A stretch of 64,000 nucleotides of DNA from Diplolepis rosae (lineage: Eukaryota > Arthropoda > Insecta > Hymenoptera > Diplolepididae), in contig JAPYXD010000719.1 in assembly GCA_030998225.1 (NCBI GenBank), forward strand, positions 372,001-436,000. Reading direction: 5' to 3'. Position numbers and translations under genes: made by a program. A model generated the notes under the pieces. It worked only from the letters and a program-made list of their open reading frames with translations, had not been told where the DNA came from and did not search any database. Within the stretch, counting starts at the first letter, position 1, and each line of letters starts with the position of its first letter. Shown here piece after piece: positions 24,307 through 34,402 of the stretch.

Positions 24307-24860
24307 TGTTCTTAATTTGTTAACATCTATTTTGGATATAGCGGAGCGCGTCTGGGAAGGCGTGGTGGGTAGGCAAGAAATCATCAGAATTTGAAACTTC
24401 AGAAACAGTTTATTTCGGGCTTGAAAAAACCTCCACTCAGTGAGTGGAGGAAAAAGCCAAAGAATTACAATCAACAAAAGCCAGTAGTAATCTTAGAGCT
24501 AGGTAAAGAAAAAACTTACGAATGCGCCCCTGGAGCCAGCCAGTTGCGCAACGTAGGGCTTAGCGTAGAAGCGATTAGGTATTGGGATCAGCCCAAGTAC
24601 CGGAGTCAGATGTGGGATCAGCCCAAGTATCAGGCACGAGGGCATCCGTGCCAGCTGGAAACGGGGATGGACTTTCATGCTCCGATTTCCGCACGTTCCC
24701 GAAAAAAACCGTTTGGTCACCACAAGATCACTTTTAAATTTACGCACACAAGTAATCGGTGTTTACAGGCCGAAGGACGAGACACAACAACCACTCTTCC
24801 TTTCGTGATAGTTCAAGCCTCCCCTGCCGGTAGTGGGGGAAGGAAATAAAATTTAGGAAG
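24307..24860 (-). repeat. BEL/Pao 5' LTR
   Basis: About 550 bp, similar to 22035-22362 at both ends. On the - strand it ends AAGAACA, directly followed by the candidate primer-binding region. A TGGGATCAGCCCAAGTA segment is repeated within it (around 24584 and 24611). Confidence 0.75.
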
Positions 24861-24994
24861 CAGTTGAGTAAAACCTCATCGACGACAGGGCATCAACATT
24901 CGTCAGTGGATTAATATGAAATGTATTAGTATATTACCGACGGTCGAGGAGTTGCAAACTGTAGTTGAGTAGAATGGGCATCGGGCGTATTATT

Positions 24995-25722
24995 ATCTCA
25001 AATAAAAACGAACTCTTACCTCGAGTCTGCCATTAGTAATCCTATACATACCCACATGCATACATAAACAGCATTCAAATACGTTCACACCATTCAGTCG
25101 TACCCAATCATATTTTTAATCACAAATACACTTAAACGCATAACCTTACATGAATAAACCTAATAACTACACTTATATACAGTACGATACGCTTTCATTG
25201 AATCATGCACACGCTCGCTTACAATTCTGAGACATACAACTTGGAACTTTCTTATATAGTGACTGCAAGAGTTATTTTTGATATTTCAGATGCTGAAAAT
25301 TCAGCACGTTTTTCAAATTAAAATTTTTTTATGCTTGATGCCCAAGGCGCAGATTACTTTCATTCGATCCTGCGTGAATGGATATAGCTGGTGGAATAAA
25401 TCTTGCGGTTTACAGTTTACGCAACTCTCGATTAAAGCCTAGAGTAGAATAAAGGGAAAGCTCTACTATTTTGGTAATTTAATAAATAACTGGTTTTTTA
25501 TAATTATACTACGAGTAGTAATATATACCTTTAGAAACTTTTAATGCACGCTTTTAAACTTCACCCTACACTTCTGAATTTTACTCAACTGTGATTTATT
25601 TTTAAACATTTAATATATCACAAATAAATACAGTGGTACTAACTAACTTCTGACTTGTCCTTATGTCCCAAATTTTATCGAAAGTTGAGTAAAATTACAT
25701 CAACTATTTTTCTCCGTGTAGA
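24995..25722 (+). mobile_element. CACGG-end element, copy 3 (middle deleted)
   Basis: Positions 24998-25275 match 6215-6485, and 25320-25722 match 370-783. The AT-rich middle found in the other two copies is missing. It ends TTTCTCCGTG then TA. No coding content. Confidence 0.65.
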
Positions 25723-25777
25723 AGACGTCCTCATGTCGTGTTTTAGAGGAGTGTCATTCAATGAGTTTTAGATTGTT

Positions 25778-26052
25778 TACTCTCTTAATAGGAATCAGTA
25801 AAAATCTACTGATTATCAGTGAAATTTGACTGATTCCAATAGCTAAAAGGAGGTTACTGTACCTCAGTCAAATTCCACTGACTGCTTCAGTGAAAATTAA
25901 CTGATTTAACGGTCAAAAGATTTTTTACACTGATTCAATCAGTGATAATCAACTGATTAAACAGTGAAATATATTTTTTCACTGGTTAACCAGTGAAAAG
26001 ACAAATCACTAATTCAATCCGTAAAAATTTGACTGATACATATTTAGAGAGT
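25778..26052. mobile_element. MITE built of CACTGATT/AATCAGTG repeats, copy 2
   Basis: It has imperfect terminal inverted repeats TTTACTCTCT..AGAGAGTAAA and an interior chain of short palindromes like those of 14783-15055. No coding content. Confidence 0.6.
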
Positions 26053-26639
26053 AAAGAACTCTATTAGAGCTTCTTAAAAACGTATTCCAGTCCTCTTTAA
26101 TTGAGGCCTCTGTTAGAGGTTCTTAGAAACTTGTCAAAGATCGCGATAATCTATTCTACAAGACGTTACGAAAATCGTCTTTTAGACAACAATTAAAAAT
26201 TCTGCTAGAACAGGCAAGTAACTATTTCCTAGAGCTCTAGGTTAAGAGCTATAGAAGAGGTATCAAAAATTGTATTTCAGATATTGAAAACTGGGCGAGA
26301 AGTGATATTTTTATTGTCTTCTTAAATTTTTTCTTTCACATAACGCAAATCTCTGAATAACAGCAAAAAATTTTTGAAAAAAAAGTTGGAAACAATTTCA
26401 AGTTTTCTTTATCAACTTGTAAGAAAGAAATGTTGAATTAAAAAACAATTTTTTTTTTAATTTCTTATTTATTTTCGGTTTTTTTCAGAATGCTTTTGAA
26501 TTGCAATCCATTAATTTCAAATTATTTAAAAAATTGATACTGATAACTGCACATGGTCCCGGTAAAAATTCCACAAGGTTTTCAAGCGCAATCCAAAAAT
26601 TTTTCGTTGACTTGTATAACAGCCCGGCTGGAAATTCAA
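26053..26639. other. AT-rich sequence, no gene recognised
   Basis: Repeated TTAGAGGTTCTTA-type words occur at 26040-26150. The part at 26510-26620 (CACATGGTCCCGGTAAAAATTCCACAAGG) resembles, inverted, 33290-33345. No ORF of note. Confidence 0.4.
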
Positions 26640-27142
26640 TAGGGCAAATCCCGAGTATGCATTGGCCCTGACTAGATTTTCCCCAAAAATGATTTTCCCT
26701 GCAAGGGCCTAGACGGAGCCATGTTTTTTAAACCCAGACTGGAATAAATTTTAGATGTCCTGGGTAAATTTTCCCCGAAATAGAATTTCCTCCATGGGTC
26801 CTGGACAAAGCCATGATTATCATACCCAGCTTTGTATTGGTCTTAATGGTTCTGGCTGGATTTTCCCCAAATAAGAATATCCTCGACGGGGCCTGAATAG
26901 GTTTGTACAGATTAGACCCAGAATGACACAGGTCTTAATAGCCCTGGCTAGATTTTCCCTAGGTAGGAATTTTCCCAAAAGAGCCTGGACAGGCTGATAC
27001 ACTTTGAATCTAGACTGGCATAGGTCATAAGGGTCCTAGCTGGATTTTCCTTGAATTGAAGTTTCCTCAACAATTACTGGACAAGTTCATATCCATGGAA
27101 TCAAGGATGGCAAAAGTCCTTATGTCCCTTGCTGGATTGTAA
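26640..27142. repeat. 92-bp minisatellite, six anchors at exact spacing
   Basis: The word GGCTGGATTTTCCCC or its variants occurs with its last A at 26676, 26768, 26860, 26952, 27044 and 27136, exactly 92 bp apart each time. Between anchors lie a GGGCCTGGACA-like word and an ACCCAGACTGG-like word. Units are diverged by substitution but not by length, so indels are nearly absent. No protein is expected. Confidence 0.85.
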
Positions 27143-27306
27143 AAAAGTCGAAAGAAAAAAAAAAGTCGATGCATAGTTCTATTGCAAAACAAGAAATAGG
27201 TATGTCATTTTCTTTATTAAATAAACATCTGAATGAGGCGACAAAATGATTCAAGAAATTTGCCTAAAATAAAACATTATTGTTGTACTAAACTATCAAA
27301 ATGTAG

Positions 27307-27664
27307 ATGAAGAAGCAACTCCTATAAATACATGTTCATTATCATCGGAAAATGCTTCTGATAAAAATGATAAAATTTTTTTTGGAAAAGAGATTTCAAT
27401 CGATGAAGATGTAAGTTTTGATTGATCGTCTTTTATTGCTTCCTGCACTAAAAGTATTATTTAGATAATAAAAGCTTAGATATGTTATAACTTTATTGGT
27501 TTAAAAATAAATTAATAAGTCAAAATACACTTTATTCACAAAACATGATAATTATTGCATTAAATAGCTATTGTTTTACTCCGCAGTACTTAGAATCTGT
27601 TAAATACGATGACGATGAAGATTATTACAGTGCTGAAGACGACAGTGACAGTGACGACGATGAG
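27307..27664 (+). pseudogene. Two-exon fragment of an acidic protein gene, cut by a LINE
   Basis: Candidate exon A (27307-27410) is read with a GATGAAGAA frame and ends in a GTAAGT donor. A 176-bp intron ends TTTTACTCCGCAG at 27586. Exon B (27587 to about 27664) continues in the same phase. The protein is Ser/Asp/Glu-rich, with exon B reading SVKYDDDEDYYSAEDDSDSD, then meets R1-type LINE sequence at about 27665. Acidic segments of this kind occur in many nuclear proteins and in transposase N-termini, so the identity is open. The matching splice phases are the main support. It could be host-derived or part of an older transposon. Confidence 0.4.
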
Positions 27665-27985
27665 TATGTCCTTACCCAAGAAGAGCTTCTGACCGCATCC
27701 TCGACGTCTTCCGCTTCAGTAGTTGGATCCAGGTCAGCAATCTCGACCTCGATCCGGGGGTTGAGATGACGGACCGTTCCCCTGGCTCTAACTGCCTCTT
27801 CAAAGGCAGTGTCCAGTCCTTCTCTGCTTTTTGTGGAACATTTCAGTTCCACTAGCAAGTCCTTGGAGCGCGTCTCCCTGATTTCCTGGACTGTGGCGCC
27901 CAGTTCGTCAGGGTTGACGCGCTTCTTGAGCTCGCGCAGGATTGAGGCGTAGCCCATCTCCTCCACGGGTTTGATAAGTACCGCT
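27665..27985 (-). pseudogene. R1-clade LINE ORF1 fragment, second copy
   Basis: The frame 27966-27625 encodes a gag-like ORF1 segment: ILRELKKRVNPDELG followed by IRETRSKDLLVEL and IEVEIADLDPTTEAEDV. It is parallel to the segment SMVEIRDLDAATEETEL in the neighbouring ORF1 at 29931-30506. It is joined directly to the truncated RT of the first LINE, in the wrong order for one element (ORF1 after RT). It must therefore come from another insertion or a rearrangement. It lacks the zinc knuckles and everything downstream. Confidence 0.6.
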
Positions 27986-29054
27986 TCTGGGCAGGCACGG
28001 CGATTTCATCCGCGAAGCCCACCAATTTGGCCCACTGTGGGAGATTCAGCTGCAATATACCGTCGTACATGACGTTCCAAAGGTCCGGGCCAAGCGCCGA
28101 ACCCTGCGTCACCCCCGCAGTTACTCTGCTGCGCACTTGGCCTGTTATGGTCTTGTACGTCAATTCCCTGTCCTGCAGGTGATCGTCGATCACCCGCAAA
28201 AGGTACGGTGGCACACCAAACCGATGCTCTAGAGCCCCAAGGATATCGTTCCACCTTGCCGAGTTGAATGTATTCTTGACATCCAGGGTGACCAAGACGC
28301 AAGCATCCCTTGACCTGCGGTTGGCCTGCCATGCCTCGTGCGCTGTCGTGATCACTTCCCTAATGGCTCCGATAGTAGACCTCTGCAGGCGGAACTATCG
28401 TCCAACTGTCGGTCAACTGCAGTCCGAAGTCTTTTCCTCAGCAACTTTTCGTAGACCTTGCCCAGGTTGTCAAGCATACAGAGGGGTCTGTAGGATGACG
28501 GCGTGATGGGCGGGCCTCAACCTTTGTCAAGGAGGACCAGTCTCTGTACCTTCCATTTTTTAGGGAAGATTCCCGTTATTATATGATGTATTCCATTATA
28601 CATGTATTCCATGAGGGCCCGGCGCCTTGCGGTTGCCCATAGACAAAGCCGCCGCGCGCAGTTCCTCCAACGTAAACAGCTCTATCTCCTCCATTACCGC
28701 CGGAGCAGCCATTCGTGTTCTTTCAGGGTGGTCAGGGAACAGTGCTTTGATTATGCGCTGCATCGTCTCAGGATCACGCGGGGGCTCCCGGGAAACGCCG
28801 GTCAGCCGTCGAGGTGACTATCTGGTAACCCAATCCCCAAGTGTCCCAGTCAATATCCTCCCGTATGTCCTCCCAGCAGCTTTTCTTGCGTTTCTTGATG
28901 GCACTCTCCAGTAGTTTCTTGGCGCTCCGATAACAATCTTGAGCCTGTGATGAGTCCTTTCGGCACCTTCTGCGCTGGGCTTTCCTCGGCAGGGCCAGGG
29001 TTTTGCGCCGCAGCTCGGCAATTTCATCGCACCATCAGTACGCCGGCCTACCAC
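27985..29054 (-). pseudogene. R1-clade LINE reverse transcriptase, truncated and frameshifted
   Basis: Read on the - strand, 29054-28818 holds the linker with WCDEIAELRRK-like and TWG..YQIVTS-like segments typical of the R1 clade between endonuclease and RT. The frame 28355-27985 holds RT core motifs: LVTLDVKNTFNSA (motif A), GVTQGSALGPDLWNVMYDGIL (motif B region) and LVGFADEIAV (motif C). In motif C the usual F/Y-A-D-D reads FADE, a change expected to abolish catalysis. The C-terminal third is missing because the frame breaks into another LINE's ORF1 near 27985. Frameshifts fall between 28500 and 28820. Confidence 0.75.
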
Positions 29055-29060
29055 GCATCT

Positions 29061-29807
29061 TCAGTGCTTGTCTGGGCATGGAAGCATCGCATGCCTTGGA
29101 GATCGAGTGACCGATGTCTCAGTGAGGGACTCGGCGTCCGTTCTTGTGGTCACTCCACAAGGTTCCCGCTCGCAGCAAAAGTGACCCGCTCCATTCAGGG
29201 TGTTGATAAGAGCTGAGTCATCCAGTCTGGCGACGTTCCACCTGCAAGTGGAAGCACGCGCTACTGGGCTGGGGCGTCTGTTACCGCTGCCTTCGATCAT
29301 GAACTTGATGTGCTGATGGTCGATGCCGTTGAAATCCTCCATCACCCTCCAATCGTGAATTCTTGCCGCTGCTCCAGCCGAGGCAAGAGTGATATCAATG
29401 ATCGTGCCTTGGCAATCACTGCGCCTAAATTTAGTAACCACTCCGTCATTAAGGACGGAGAGGTCAAGCCTGTATGCCATCTCGACCACGGCCGTGCCTC
29501 TGCTGCATGACCAACTCATCCCCCAATCCAGCGCCTTTGCATTGAAGTCCCCTGCCATAACGACGTGCCCCTCCCAGTTCCTCGGGTTCCTCACCCAAAA
29601 AGCAGCTGTGCCCGTAATGTCTGAATACCATCCTCTGTTATTCATATCTAGGTATTGTTCAGACACTATGGCCAGGTCCACCCCTCCCTCGAACGCTGTC
29701 TCCGTAAGCAAGTCCTGCGCAAAAGAGCTTCTGCCAAGGTTTCCCTGAAGGACTTTCAGAGCGATGTTGACTTTGCCTTCCGTAGTGCCACCTGATACAC
29801 CTTGCAC
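29061..29807 (-). pseudogene. R1-clade LINE APE-type endonuclease
   Basis: The frame 29807-29061 (248 codons) begins with the end of ORF1 and enters the endonuclease at LKVLQGNLGRS, the R1-type form of the first APE motif. Later it has VVMAGDFNAKALDWG (catalytic D/N) and an IIDITLAS segment. The enzyme would nick target DNA to prime reverse transcription. A frame continuous with RT is absent, so the ORF2 protein is broken. Between LAIVSEQY and the GDFNA motif the distance seems short, suggesting a small deletion. Confidence 0.75.
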
Positions 29808-30507
29808 CGCAGCGACTCCGGTGTATAGTCAGTTCTGCCACCATCGCCGGCCTCTGCACAAAAATAACACTTGGCCACATTCGCGCATACCGCGGCTTTA
29901 TGGCCCGTCGTTCTGCACCGCCAGCACAGGTTATTCCCGGCTTCTAACCCTGCAGTTGACCCAGCCAACTTTTATGCGTCCTGCCTGGACCAGTTTCTCT
30001 GCGAGGTGTTCGTCAAGTTCCACGAACGCCATTATACTGCCCCATTTGTTCTCCCGCGACAGATTGATCCTAGGTTCACCACAACTCCCCCCCCCCCCCC
30101 ATAAAGCATTTAAAGCTGCCCTGAGCTCAGTTTCTTCTGTCGCCGCATCCAGGTCCCTAATCTCGACCATCGACCTTGGTTTTAGGGGACGTACGCTACT
30201 CGTCACTCCCACAGCAGTGCTAAGGGCGCACCCGAACTTGGTTTCGTTGTCTGCGTTCGCTACTATCTCGACAAAGACATGGCCAGACCTCGTTTTTCTT
30301 ATGCCCTTAATGTTGACATCATGTTTAGCAGGATTGACGCTCGTCAGGATGGTCCTCAGCACATCTGCGTTACCTTTTCCGTCGGCTAGCTTGATGAGGA
30401 ATGCCTCTGCTCTTGGCTTCTTACGCCTCCTGCGGCCTGGCTTCCCTGGTTGTTCTACAGGCTTCGAATTTACCTTATTCGCAGGCTTGGTGCATAGTCC
30501 AAGCAAC
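29756..30507 (-). pseudogene. R1-clade LINE ORF1 (gag-like) with zinc knuckles
   Basis: The frame 30506-29931 encodes a basic PGRRRRKKPRAEAFLIKL segment, then the R1-type gag core (ILTSVNPAKHDVNIKGIRKTRSG). An overlapping frame, 29968-29756, carries a CCHC knuckle CWRCRTTGHKAAVC and a second partial C-x2-C. The frame change sits near a run of 14 C on the + strand (30087-30100 region), a likely slippage indel. ORF1 binds the element RNA. The upstream part continues beyond the MITE at 31283. The long + strand frame at 29764-30576 is an antisense shadow. Confidence 0.7.
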
Positions 30508-30520
30508 AGGGAATTTGTTA

Positions 30521-31270
30521 TGACATTATTTATTTCAGAAAACGGACTGCGCCATCAGAATAAAGGTTGGTCATAGAGTAATTGTGTCATGTTTTGGACA
30601 ATGAAATATGATTTATAAATTTTTTATTAATATTTAAGACCAAAAAAACGCACTTTTTTCAGTTTTTTGTTTATAACATTAAAGGTAATTATCCAATCTT
30701 AATGAAATTAATTGAAAAGTTGTAGACAATTGAATTTTGAACAAAATGAGCCGTCGCTTGATCTGATTGGATAATTATAAGCGGAGAAAATTCGGAAAAA
30801 CCGGGAAATCTAGCTTTTGTTTAACAAATTAATATCTAAGTTCATTTTTAACTTTTTAGGTTGAGGTTTGGTGAAAAAGTAGCAGAATTTATGCTCTTCA
30901 AATGTATAAAAAAACGGACATTTTAAGATAATACGTTTTCGCGCTATTGACACTTTAATTTATTTAATGCGTTAATTGTAAAATGTCTGCTTGCCGTAGA
31001 GGTGGTCCGATTTTTATTTTGAAAACGGCTTTTAAAAATATAAATCAAACACAAAAGAATGTCAATCTTGGTTTTTCAATTAATTTCATTAAGATTGGAT
31101 AATTACCTTTAATGTTATAAACAAAAAACTGAAAAAAGTGCGTTTTTTTGGTCTTAAATGTTAATAAAAAATTTATAAATCATATTTCGTTGTCCAAAAC
31201 ATGACACAATTACTCTATGACCAACCTTTCTTCTGATGGCGCAGTCCGTTTTCTGAAATAAATAATGTCA
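30521..31270. mobile_element. 750-bp MITE with ~200-bp terminal inverted repeats, TA target
   Basis: Left arm 30521-30716 and right arm 31077-31270 are near-perfect reverse complements starting TGACATTATTTATTTCAG. TA flanks both ends (30519-30520 and 31271-31272). The ~360-bp centre has no ORF. It splits the LINE ORF1 region. A CCCTGTT.CTTGGACTA word also appears inverted just outside both ends, which the MITE borders alone do not explain. Confidence 0.75.
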
Positions 31271-31282
31271 TAAATCATTCAT

Positions 31283-31624
31283 AATAAATGCCCTGTTTCT
31301 TGGACTAGCACCCTTTTGGGGCTTCCCTCGTCTGGCGGCGGCCTAGGACTTCTGTCCATTTGGCTGTCGCTCCTTTGGTCTTTGGCCGTAGCTGGGTGTT
31401 CCTCTGCAAACCGACCCTGAGCGCGTCGCGTCACTCAGTTCCTTCATGTTAGAGACTGGCTGCTCTACCATTGCCGTTTGCTCCCTCTCCAGGCTTCTCA
31501 GCTTCTCTTTAGGGATTTTTTGAACCAAGTATTTATTGTTATGAAACGAAGACCTTTTAAATGTTACTATTTGTAGAAATACAAAATTAGAAGGGGCCAT
31601 ATCTGTGCCAGATCGGGCCCCCAT
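31283..31624 (-). pseudogene. Probable N-terminal part of the R1-type LINE ORF1
   Basis: The frame 31624-31343 includes EKLRSLEREQTAMVEQ, then a Ser/Arg/Pro-rich stretch, and stops at 31343. It lies in line with, and on the same strand as, the LINE ORF1 beyond the MITE. It would encode a short coiled-coil-like and disordered N-terminus. I infer that it belongs to the same LINE from position and strand only. Confidence 0.35.
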
Positions 31625-31760
31625 TTTACAGGCCCAGATCTGGGCCCGATCGGGTTGGGCGTTTCATTACTGGTCTGGTGCTAGACAGAATACCCTATCG
31701 GAACCACATTTTTCCCGATCGGGATCCGATCGGTGCTCCACCAAAATTTCTGCACTGATA
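31590..31760. repeat. GATCGGG/CCCGATC palindromic island
   Basis: Repeated CCCGATCGGG, GGCCCAGATCTGGGCC and CCGATCGG words in both orientations, ending TTTCTGCACTGA. Probably the edge of an interspersed element. Confidence 0.4.
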
Positions 31761-32041
31761 TTCATCTCTTTCTCAACAAGGTATTCTACCCAAATTCTTT
31801 TAAAACCTGAATCACTTTTTAGAAGAAGTATTTGCATTTCTATAATTTATTCAAAAACTATACAACAAAATTTGAAAAAATTTCGTTTTATGACTTTGTT
31901 GGAATTAATCTAGGACATTCTTTTTTTTCGATGAAATTTTAAGCTTTTTCATAGAAAGTATATAAGATCTTCGGAAAAATTCTCCCTGTCCAAAAGTCGG
32001 GGACTGTTAAGGATATTTCTCAGTGCTTACTTTTTCCGTGT
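31760..32041 (-). mobile_element. Repeat with CACGGAAAAA end, inverted partner of 32974-33275
   Basis: Reverse complement of 32974-33275 along most of its length (TATTCATCTCTTTCT to TTTTTCCGTGTA). Either two separate insertions of one element, or the two arms of one 1.5-kb inverted-repeat element. Confidence 0.5.
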
Positions 32042-32973
32042 ATCTTTTAATAAATATTTCTCAACAAATTGTCCATTTCTGATTGTACTGCTTATTTGAA
32101 ACAAAAATATGTTTGAAGAAATAAGAATATTATACCAATAAAGGTAATACGGGTTCTTATAGGAACCACAATAGGGCCACACTAGAGGCATAACTCTGTG
32201 GCCATCATCAGGTTAACATGTAATATAATAATCAAATTATCAATTAGTTGTGAGGTGCAATACGTGAGGGGTGTAAATAAAGTAAACGTTTCCGTAAAAT
32301 ATTACAAACTTAATATTTATTCGCTGGCGTGTTAGACTTTCGGGCGGTACGTACTGACTCCCTTTGCCATACAATTCGAAGACGATCCTTCCTAGCTGAA
32401 ATTCACAAAAGTAGGAGAGATGGTAATTTTATATGAGTGGGGGGAGGGGGGCAAAGATGGCTACAGAAAAAGATTATTTGCAAGAAACTGTACTTTGGAA
32501 AATTATCGCTGAAAGGGCAAGCCTAATAATGATTAACTTGAAATAAGGTACTTAACAAACATCGCCTTGGGTGCAATAAATACGGCGATTATTAACAAGA
32601 GTAAAAAATAATATCCGGAATTGTACATTTGTCACGTAGGCCGAATATTTATGTAAAAAGACATGTAAAAATTATGTAAATTATGTAAAAACACGAAAAT
32701 GTAAAAACTTGCATGGGCCACAGTTTTCTGATTGAAATAATAATTGCACACAGAAATATCTTGTAAAATAATTCGATACGCCGGATAAGAAAAAATAATG
32801 CATCAATCAAAATACAATACAAAACGATAAAATTAAAAAAAGTACGTTTCAATATCAATACATATTATGAATTATAATAATATAGGTTTATTGAAATAAT
32901 AAATTTCTTAGGGTAGCTGAAAATAAAGATCAACGCAAAATCTGAAACAAATACTTAAATAATAATGTTAAAT
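32042..32973. other. AT-rich spacer, no gene recognised
   Basis: Lies between the two inverted repeat copies. A G-rich tract GGGGGGAGGGGGGC occurs near 32440-32451. No gene-like ORF; the 69-codon frame on - (32649-32858) is low-complexity hydrophobic. Confidence 0.4.
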
Positions 32974-33275
32974 TACACGGAAAAAATAAGTACTGGAAAA
33001 TTTACTTGACAGTCCTCGACTTTTGGATAGGACAAATTTTTCCGAAGATCCTATATACTTTTAATGAAAAAGTTTAGAACTTCACTGATAAATAGAAAGA
33101 ATGTCCTAGATTAATTCAAGCACAGTCAAAAAAACAAAATTCTATCAAATTTTATTGTATAGTTTTTGAAAAAATTATATTGTAGAAATGCAAATACTTT
33201 TTCTAAAAAGTGCTTCAGGTTTTAAAAGGATTTGGATATAATAATTTGATTAGAAAGAGATGAATACCTGCTATA
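32974..33275 (+). mobile_element. Repeat with CACGGAAAAA end
   Basis: Starts TACACGGAAAAAATAAGTACTGG. The start matches, inverted, 10040-10069, and the full length matches, inverted, 31760-32041. Confidence 0.5.
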
Positions 33276-33599
33276 CAAGTCCAAGAAAAATTCTTGGACT
33301 GCGCTTGAAAGTCTTGTGGAATTTTTACTGGCACGATGCGAAGTTGTCAGTATCAATTTCTTAAATGAGCACAATTTTCATTACTTTGTAAATTGACATG
33401 AACTTCAGAAATTATGAAATTCTCATATTTAATAATTTGGAATTCAGTAATTAATTCATTAAAAATCTCATCATTTAAAAATGTAGAAACATAATAATTC
33501 TTTAAACTTCTTCACCATATAAAATTGTTGGCGAAACAAGGCGCAGCAATTTCTTACACAGCCCTGCATTTTCTATGGATAAAATGTACCCAACAGTTT
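33276..33599. other. No gene recognised
   Basis: AT-rich. The left 60 bp resemble, inverted, 26560-26620. The right end (TTACACAGCCCTGCA) matches the segment that precedes the SINE heads at 2697 and 4117. Confidence 0.35.
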
Positions 33600-33790
33600 T
33601 TGGGAAATATTCCAAGTGCTTCGGTAGCCATGCAATTTAATTTATAAGGTTAGACTGCGTTATACATGTAGGCTAGGTAAAAGTCAAGGTTCGAATCCTG
33701 TCAGCGTAAGATTAATTTCAACAGCAATTAATATATTATGTTCAGTGATTTCTAGTGATAGTGTGTGAGTATAATAGTATAATTTGTAAT
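33600..33790 (+). mobile_element. tRNA-derived SINE, second type
   Basis: The B box GGTTCGAATCC lies at 33688-33698, and a tRNA-like 5' half with CTTCGGTAGCCATGC is near 33618. It shares the TATTCCAAG leader with the other SINE but has a different tRNA-like body. A TTCAACAG..ATATTATGTTCAGTGAT tail follows, as at 3590-3630. Confidence 0.6.
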
Positions 33791-34399
33791 CAAATTCATT
33801 TAAAAAATATATAAAAAAGACAGGTTGCGTAAATAATTGTTTCCTTATTGCCTTTGATAGTCCATAAAAATTTCATTGTCTGGCTTTGAAGTTTTCATGC
33901 TCAAATGATTTATGGAAATTATACATTTTGCGTACTCAGAATTTTCACGGACTTTCTACTGAATTGTTTAATAATATTTGTGTATGTGTTTCAGAATGTC
34001 ACATCAGAAAAAGACACAAGAATTCCTTTTCTGAAGCCGTCACTTCTAAATGTCAAACCTTTTAGTGGAGTGAGTGATTTTTCATATAGTGGTTTTCAGA
34101 TTCCCATATTCTTTGTTTGAAAATTTGAAAAGATTCTTTCAGTCTTTCGAATAAAATGTATTAACACCACTTTAAATTCGCTTGGCAACTTTAATATATT
34201 GAATTTCAAATTCTCGTCGGTTTTATAACAGATAGTAAAACATATATTCCATTTATACAAACGAAAATATCAACTTTGCCCCTTGAAAACCACTATATTA
34301 ATTTCTGATACGTAAACCCTGCTTGCCTCACTCTGAAACGATATTATACTAAAATATGATTCACTTTTACGATTTTTTCTAACGAAAAGTCTCTCAGTG
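33791..34399. other. Interspersed-repeat fragment and element end
   Basis: Positions 33805-33975 match 9663-9960. The segment ends CTCTCAGTG then TA at 34399, the right terminus of a CACTGAGA-ended element that adjoins the gypsy gag. Its left end was not found. Confidence 0.45.
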
Positions 34400-34402
34400 T
34401 AT

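Larger units (their letters stand above)
22035..24860 (-). mobile_element. BEL/Pao LTR retrotransposon with a large internal deletion
   Basis: LTRs lie at 22035-22362 and 24307-24860. Between them on the - strand are a gag gene and the 3' end of pol, but no protease, reverse transcriptase or RNase H. Gag (to about 23200) runs almost directly into integrase (from 23168), so several kb of pol have been lost. Next to the 5' LTR, the - strand reads TGGTGCCCCGGGTGAGG (about 24299-24283), a plausible primer-binding site. The left LTR lacks about 240 bp present in the right one. I could not find a clean target duplication. Confidence 0.75.

Noticed and set aside
24391..24849. 152-codon frame on the + strand
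   Set aside because: Lies wholly within the BEL/Pao LTR; a shorter version appears in the other LTR, so it is repeat sequence and not a gene.
26640..27142. CRISPR array
   Set aside because: Units repeat over their full 92 bp with divergence throughout; it is a minisatellite in eukaryotic DNA.
29764..30576. 270-codon frame on the + strand
   Set aside because: Antisense to the LINE ORF1 and endonuclease on the - strand, where the protein motifs are clear.
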